A DNA stretch of 10,678 bases from CAZAKO01 sp964546145 (lineage in GTDB: Bacteria; Fidelibacterota; UBA2242): NCBI GenBank assembly GCA_964546145.1, contig CAZJIU010000076.1, positions 1-10,678 on the forward strand, read 5' to 3'. Positions within the stretch are counted from its first letter, which is position 1. Every line of letters starts with the position of its first letter. The notes beneath the pieces were generated by a model. It saw nothing but the letters and a program-made list of their open reading frames with translations, did not search any database and was not told where the DNA came from. Shown in pieces: positions 7,424 to 10,678 of the stretch. A program made the translations under genes and the position numbers.

Positions 7424-8317
7424 GTGACTAACATGAATTCAATTGCTACGAATCCCAATCCGGGTGCTTACGGAGCCCTGAGACCTGAGCATTCCCGTTA
7501 TGAGAGTGCCCGGATTGCCATCTTGCCCATTCCTTATGATGGTACCTCTACCTGGATTAAAGGAGCCGATAAGGGTCCCGCAGCGTTGTTGGCCGCATCC
7601 GCTAATATGGAATTGTACGATATTGAGACGGACAGTGAAGTATATCAACAGGGTATTGTGACTCTCGCGCCAGTTGAATGTCCTGCCGAACCGGAGAAGA
7701 TGGTGGCAACTGTTCGCAATCAGGCGCAAAAAGTCCTGAAAGATGGCAAATTCCTGGTTGGAATTGGCGGTGAACATTCGGTTACAGTTGGGCTGGTTCA
7801 GGCTGCCGTGGGAAAATTCAACAGGGTCTCAGTCCTGCAGCTGGATGCCCACCTGGATTTGCGGCCGGAATATGAGCACAGCCGTTACAATCATGCCTGC
7901 GTCATGGCACGGGTGCAGGAACTCTGCCCAATCGTCCAGATAGGAATCCGGAGTATGGACAGCTCCGAAAAAAAACATCTTGATTCCAATCGGGTCCTTT
8001 TTGCCCAGCAATTTTTGCATCATCCTGATCCTATTGGCTGGATTAATGACCGGTTGACGGAAAATGTCTATCTTACCATTGATCTGGATGTATTCGATCC
8101 TTCGATAATGCCCGCTACCGGTACTCCCGAGCCGGGTGGATTGGGTTGGTATGATGTAGTTAAGATTATTCAAGGAGTCGTTGCCCGGAAGAATATCGTT
8201 GCGGTGGATGTGGTCGAGCTCTGCCCCGGTCCTTCCAATAAAGCGCCGGATTTTCTGGCAGCTAAATTAATCTATCGTACTTTGAGTATGATCTTTTCCA
8301 AGGAGAAGAGACAATGA
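7424..8317 (+). CDS. speB: Agmatinase (agmatine ureohydrolase)
   Basis: This enzyme hydrolyses agmatine to putrescine and urea in the cytoplasm, the second step of the arginine decarboxylase route to polyamines. The 297-residue protein has all arginase-family metal-site motifs: GIGGEHSV with H118, DAHLDLR with D141, H143 and D145, and TIDLDVFDP with D220 and D222 as manganese ligands. Substrate-side motifs are YNHACVMAR (155-163), PATGTPEPGGL (230-240) and VVELCPGPSNKAPDFLAAKL with E265. These favour agmatinase over arginase, although guanidinobutyrase-like relatives share much of the pattern. The start is uncertain: GTG at 7424 has purine-rich GACGGA upstream at 7411-7416 and GGAG at 7408-7411, while the ATG at 7433 sits three codons later; the conserved domain begins after residue 28 either way. 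It overlaps the next gene by four bases (ATGA). No arginine decarboxylase gene is in the window. Confidence 0.94.
   Translation: MTNMNSIATNPNPGAYGALRPEHSRYESARIAILPIPYDGTSTWIKGADKGPAALLAASANMELYDIETDSEVYQQGIVTLAPVECPAEPEKMVATVRNQAQKVLKDGKFLVGIGGEHSVTVGLVQAAVGKFNRVSVLQLDAHLDLRPEYEHSRYNHACVMARVQELCPIVQIGIRSMDSSEKKHLDSNRVLFAQQFLHHPDPIGWINDRLTENVYLTIDLDVFDPSIMPATGTPEPGGLGWYDVVKIIQGVVARKNIVAVDVVELCPGPSNKAPDFLAAKLIYRTLSMIFSKEKRQ
8300..8305 (+). promoter_or_regulatory. Ribosome binding site of the deoxyhypusine-synthase-like gene
   Basis: AAGGAG inside the end of speB lies eight bases before the ATG at 8314. Together with the ATGA overlap it indicates translational coupling of the two genes. Confidence 0.75.
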
Positions 8318-9336
8318 AAAAGCAAGATTACTTAAAAGAGGTCGTCGAACATGTTGATGTTAAATCTTTCGATAGCCGACCGATTATTGAAGCTTACCGC
8401 AAGATGGCATTTCAAGCCCGCAATCTGGCACGAGCGACCGATATTTATAATCGAATGCTGAAGGATAAGGATTGTCACATCATCCTGACCCTGGCGGGAT
8501 CGCTGTTCAGTGCCGGATTGAAAAATATCGTGGCCGATATGATTGACAATAATATGGTTGATACAATTGTTTCCACCGGCGCGATTATCGTAGATCAGGA
8601 TTTCCTCGAGGCGCTGGGCTTCAAGCATTACATCGGAACACCCTTTGTCAATGACGCTGAGCTGCGCGAATTGATGATTGATCGGATTTACGATACCTAC
8701 ATTGATGAAGAGGAACTGCGGGTTTGTGATATGACAGTGGCAGAAATTGCCGAAAAACTTGAACCGCGACCGTATTCTTCCCGTGAGTTCATCTATGAGA
8801 TGGGCAAATACCTGAATGAGAAAGGAGTAAAGTCCGCTAAGTCGGTAATCTATTCGGCATTCAGGAGGGGAGTGCCAATCTTCGTCCCGGCTTTTTCCGA
8901 TTGCTCGGCTGGCTTTGGTTTGATTCATCACCAGTGGCATAAAAAGGAAAAATATGTCAGCATTGACTCAGCCCGGGATTTCCTGGAACTGACCCAAATC
9001 AAACTGGCATGCAAAGAAACCGGCATTTTCATGATTGGCGGCGGGGTACCCAAGAATTTTACCCAGGATGTGGTCGTGGCAACCGATGTTCTGGGTGAGG
9101 AAAAGCCGATGCATAAGTATGCCATTCAGCTGACGGTTGCCGACGAACGTGATGGGGCCCTCTCGGGCTCGACTTTGAAGGAAGCCAGCTCCTGGGGTAA
9201 GGTGGATACATCCTATGAACAGATGGTCTTTGGCGAATCTACAGTGACGATGCCATTGTTAGTAAGTGCTGCCTATCATCAGGGTTATTGGAAAGAACGC
9301 CAACCGGCGAACTTTCAAAAACTTTTTTTAAAATAA
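8314..9336 (+). CDS. speY: Deoxyhypusine-synthase-like protein, probable homospermidine synthase (SpeY type)
   Basis: This 340-residue cytoplasmic protein is a bacterial homologue of deoxyhypusine synthase. It has the NAD-binding pattern of the family (TLAGSLFSAGL at 59-69, STGAIIVDQD at 87-96, MIGGGVPKNF at 240-249). The lysine that forms the covalent aminobutyl intermediate is kept as K296 in SSWGKV, with E290 and W294 matching human E323 and W327. Human H288 and D316, which contact spermidine, are N248 and L283 here. Bacteria lack eIF5A, the normal protein substrate. The homologue SpeY in the cyanobacterium Anabaena is needed to make homospermidine. Overlap with speB, whose product is putrescine, fits that reaction, with putrescine as aminobutyl acceptor. 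An alternative is another aminobutyl transfer or a plain deoxyhypusine-synthase-like protein of unknown acceptor. Family is sure; exact product is inferred. Confidence 0.88.
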   Translation: MKKQDYLKEVVEHVDVKSFDSRPIIEAYRKMAFQARNLARATDIYNRMLKDKDCHIILTLAGSLFSAGLKNIVADMIDNNMVDTIVSTGAIIVDQDFLEALGFKHYIGTPFVNDAELRELMIDRIYDTYIDEEELRVCDMTVAEIAEKLEPRPYSSREFIYEMGKYLNEKGVKSAKSVIYSAFRRGVPIFVPAFSDCSAGFGLIHHQWHKKEKYVSIDSARDFLELTQIKLACKETGIFMIGGGVPKNFTQDVVVATDVLGEEKPMHKYAIQLTVADERDGALSGSTLKEASSWGKVDTSYEQMVFGESTVTMPLLVSAAYHQGYWKERQPANFQKLFLK

Positions 9337-9361
9337 AGCGACTATTTCCATTTAATATTCT

Positions 9362-9430
9362 CTTTGCGAATCTTGGTGTGCTTAGCCGTTTTTATTTTTT
9401 TAACCCCAAAAACATAAAGATGTCGCAAAG
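9362..9430. repeat. Long inverted repeat between convergent genes
   Basis: The left arm CTTTGCGAATCTT (9362-9374) and right arm AAGATGTCGCAAAG (9417-9430) are reverse complements except for one extra base in the right arm. The 42-base centre has T-runs and CCCCAAAAAC. It lies between the convergent speY and acyltransferase genes, where it could act as a two-way terminator. The minus-strand reading (CTAAGCACACCAAGATTCGCAAAG pattern, in two parts) resembles the dispersed intergenic repeats built of CGCAAAGA-like units that I recall from many environmental genomes, so it may be a degenerate member of such a palindromic repeat family. Confidence 0.6.
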
Positions 9431-9480
9431 TATGTAAATGTTGCTATTCTTTTTAGATGGATTGGATTTTATAATTAATT

Positions 9481-10314
9481 TTAGACTTTTTCAACCGGCA
9501 CTGGCAGTCCCGATTCCTGGAGCAATTCGGCAATGCGCTGCTCCAGGCAGGCGGTAAACTTGGTCACTGAGTCCTGGGGCGAGGTTTCATCGAGGCAGGA
9601 GGTAATATTTAGCGGTTTGCCGATATTGATGACCATTTTGCGGAAGGGATTCAAGCCCTCGGCGCCGTGTATTCCAATTGGGGTTATCGGTACGATCAGA
9701 CCGTGTTCATGATAGAGTTCCCAGGCGATTTTACCGAAGGTGGGATTAAAGCGCGGCATATAGGAGTGGTACTGACTGGGCTCCTTATTCACGATATTTT
9801 TCTGTCCAATATGCTTTAAGATATTATAAGTAATTTGAAATGTGAGAACAGCGCGACCTTTCAGCAGGTATTTTTTCACCAGATTAATTGCACCCCGGAT
9901 ATTGTGCGCAAGAGTCGCCAGATTTCCCTTATAATCCTTGTTGATTGGGATCATCTCCTGTTCCCGCATCGTTTTGGCCAGGAAATGGGCAAAGCGTTTG
10001 GCGATGGGATACATGAATTTGAACAACCGTGCTCCCAGTGCCGGTTCGATGTGATCCTGCATGAAAATATTCTCTTCAAACAGATAATGAGCAGCCAAAC
10101 AGTGCAGCTTCCGCTCGTAGGCGGTAATTACCGCGGCGATATCCCGACCGATGCCGGGATGATTGGCAACAATCAGATTCGGTCCTTCACGAACGATATT
10201 TTTCAAGCCGAGGTAATTGACATAGTGGTCAAAGGGAATAAAAAATGGTTTTAGAACCCGCTTGGCGCGATTATATCTCTGTTTAGCAATAACCGATGAA
10301 ACTGATTGATTCAT
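9481..10314 (-). CDS. Lysophospholipid acyltransferase-like (PlsC-fold) protein with atypical motifs
   Basis: This 277-residue protein has the order of landmarks of the PlsC/LPLAT family, which transfers acyl chains to glycerophospholipids at the inner membrane. The motif I region is IVANHPGIGRD (48-58), followed by MIPINKD (121-127), a GRAVLTFQITYN block (153-164) where FPEGTR is expected, and IVPITPIGIHG (207-217), which matches the VPVxPVGI-type motif IV. Two features are odd: the spacing from H52 to the aspartate D58 is five residues rather than four, and the glutamate and glycine of FPEGT are missing. It may therefore be a divergent acyltransferase with another substrate or an inactive relative. 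There is no clear membrane helix. AAAGG (10317-10321) lies only two bases from the ATG, unusually close. It is convergent with speY and divergent from the flavodoxin gene. Confidence 0.75.
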   Translation of the reverse strand: MNQSVSSVIAKQRYNRAKRVLKPFFIPFDHYVNYLGLKNIVREGPNLIVANHPGIGRDIAAVITAYERKLHCLAAHYLFEENIFMQDHIEPALGARLFKFMYPIAKRFAHFLAKTMREQEMIPINKDYKGNLATLAHNIRGAINLVKKYLLKGRAVLTFQITYNILKHIGQKNIVNKEPSQYHSYMPRFNPTFGKIAWELYHEHGLIVPITPIGIHGAEGLNPFRKMVINIGKPLNITSCLDETSPQDSVTKFTACLEQRIAELLQESGLPVPVEKV

Positions 10315-10342
10315 ATCCTTTACGATAATCTTATAACTTTTA

Positions 10343-10371
10343 AATATAGTACAGACTGGCTATAAATGCAA
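10343..10371 (-). promoter_or_regulatory. Candidate promoter of the acyltransferase-like gene
   Basis: On the minus strand TTGCAT (10371-10366) and TATATT (10348-10343) are spaced by 17 bases. The start would be near 10336, leaving a leader of about 22 bases that includes the AAAGG ribosome site. Confidence 0.45.
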
Positions 10372-10433
10372 TAAAGGTTGCCAGCGCCGTTAAAATTTCC
10401 CGCCGCCGATGTCATCTATTTTTTTAAAGAGTA

Positions 10434-10462
10434 TTGTGATTTAGGTAAATTGTCAATATTTT
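10434..10462 (+). promoter_or_regulatory. Candidate promoter of the flavodoxin-domain gene
   Basis: TTGTGA (10434-10439) and TATTTT (10457-10462) are spaced by 17 bases. The start would be near 10469, about 40 bases before the ATG at 10509. It is back to back with the promoter of the acyltransferase-like gene. Confidence 0.4.
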
Positions 10463-10508
10463 TCAGTTGAATTGTTATGCTGACAAATCGTACGGATGGG
10501 GATTAATC

Positions 10509-10678
10509 ATGAAAACCTTGATAGTTTATGCCAGTAAGCACGGATGTGCCAGAAAGGCTGCGGAGAAGATTCGGGCGGCTCTTGGCGACGAAACTGAGAT
10601 TACGGATGTTCGGCAGAGTGCCCGGTTTAAGCTAGACCAATTTGAGCGGGTAATTATCGGCGGCTCGATTCATATCGG
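10509..10678 (+). CDS. Flavodoxin-domain protein, HemG-like (partial, runs off the right edge)
   Basis: Only the first 56 codons are in the window. They read as a flavodoxin fold: beta strand 1 TLIVYASKHG (residues 3-12) with the phosphate-binding loop ASKHGCA for FMN, an amphipathic helix (KAAEKIRAAL), and a later strand ERVIIGGSIHIG that matches the VIIGxSI motif of the Flavodoxin_5 group. That group includes the menaquinone-dependent protoporphyrinogen oxidase HemG, but many members are electron-transfer flavodoxins of unknown partner, so a heme role should not be assumed. The start follows GGGGA (10498-10502) by six bases. It is transcribed away from the acyltransferase-like gene. Confidence 0.82.
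   Translation, partial: MKTLIVYASKHGCARKAAEKIRAALGDETEITDVRQSARFKLDQFERVIIGGSIHI

Noticed and set aside
8332..8940. Open frame of 202 codons on the minus strand inside speY
   Set aside because: It has no recognisable domain, lies fully antisense to a well-conserved gene, and is explained by codon bias of that gene.
3657..9336. Idea that mscS, GNAT, MATE and speB-speY form one co-regulated system
   Set aside because: Spacers of 66 to 182 bases hold separate promoter-like elements and a hairpin, and the functions do not form a known pathway.
9835..10254. Open frame of 139 codons on the plus strand inside the acyltransferase-like gene
   Set aside because: It is antisense to a gene with family motifs and has no ribosome site or recognisable protein pattern.
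1..10678. CRISPR array, tRNA, rRNA, transposase, phage or toxin-antitoxin genes
   Set aside because: No regularly spaced repeats, tRNA-like cloverleafs, integrase or transposase motifs, or small paired genes were seen on either strand.

Overview
The window looks like ordinary chromosome from an uncultured, moderately AT-rich bacterium of the wider FCB group (Bacteroidota, Calditrichota, KSB1, Marinimicrobia and relatives). The clearest pointer is the first gene, a secreted DUF3160 protein that ends in a type IX secretion/FlgD-like C-terminal domain with the motif NYPNPFNP. Several genes have clear Shine-Dalgarno sites, which argues against a typical Bacteroidota member and for one of the neighbouring phyla. 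This placement is an inference from domain content only.

Layout, left to right. (1) 28-2577, minus strand: secreted DUF3160 protein. (2) 2578-2934: AT-rich divergent intergenic region with several short inverted repeats. (3) 2935-3510, plus: DNA-3-methyladenine glycosylase I (tag). (4) 3675-4577, plus: small MscS-type mechanosensitive channel. (5) 4644-5768, plus: GNAT-fold acyltransferase of the YghO / bacterial ceramide synthase-like family. (6) 5886-7241, plus: MATE-family efflux transporter. (7) 7424-8317 and 8314-9336, plus: agmatinase (speB) and a deoxyhypusine-synthase-like protein (speY type), translationally coupled by an ATGA overlap. (8) 9337-9480: convergent intergenic region with a long inverted repeat. 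(9) 9481-10314, minus: acyltransferase-fold (PlsC/LPLAT-like) protein with degenerate catalytic motifs. (10) 10509 to the right edge, plus: start of a flavodoxin-domain protein.

The only gene pair with an evident joint job is speB-speY. Agmatinase makes putrescine from agmatine, and the deoxyhypusine-synthase homologue probably converts putrescine (possibly with spermidine) to homospermidine. The other genes appear to be single transcription units; most have their own candidate promoter of the form TTGnnn-N17-TATWTT. No rRNA, tRNA, CRISPR array, insertion sequence, phage or defence genes were seen. I found no convincing undescribed multi-gene system. The most interesting items are the speB-speY pair with its altered active site, the LPLAT-like protein lacking the usual catalytic motifs, the ceramide-synthase-like acyltransferase, and the long inverted repeat at 9362-9430.
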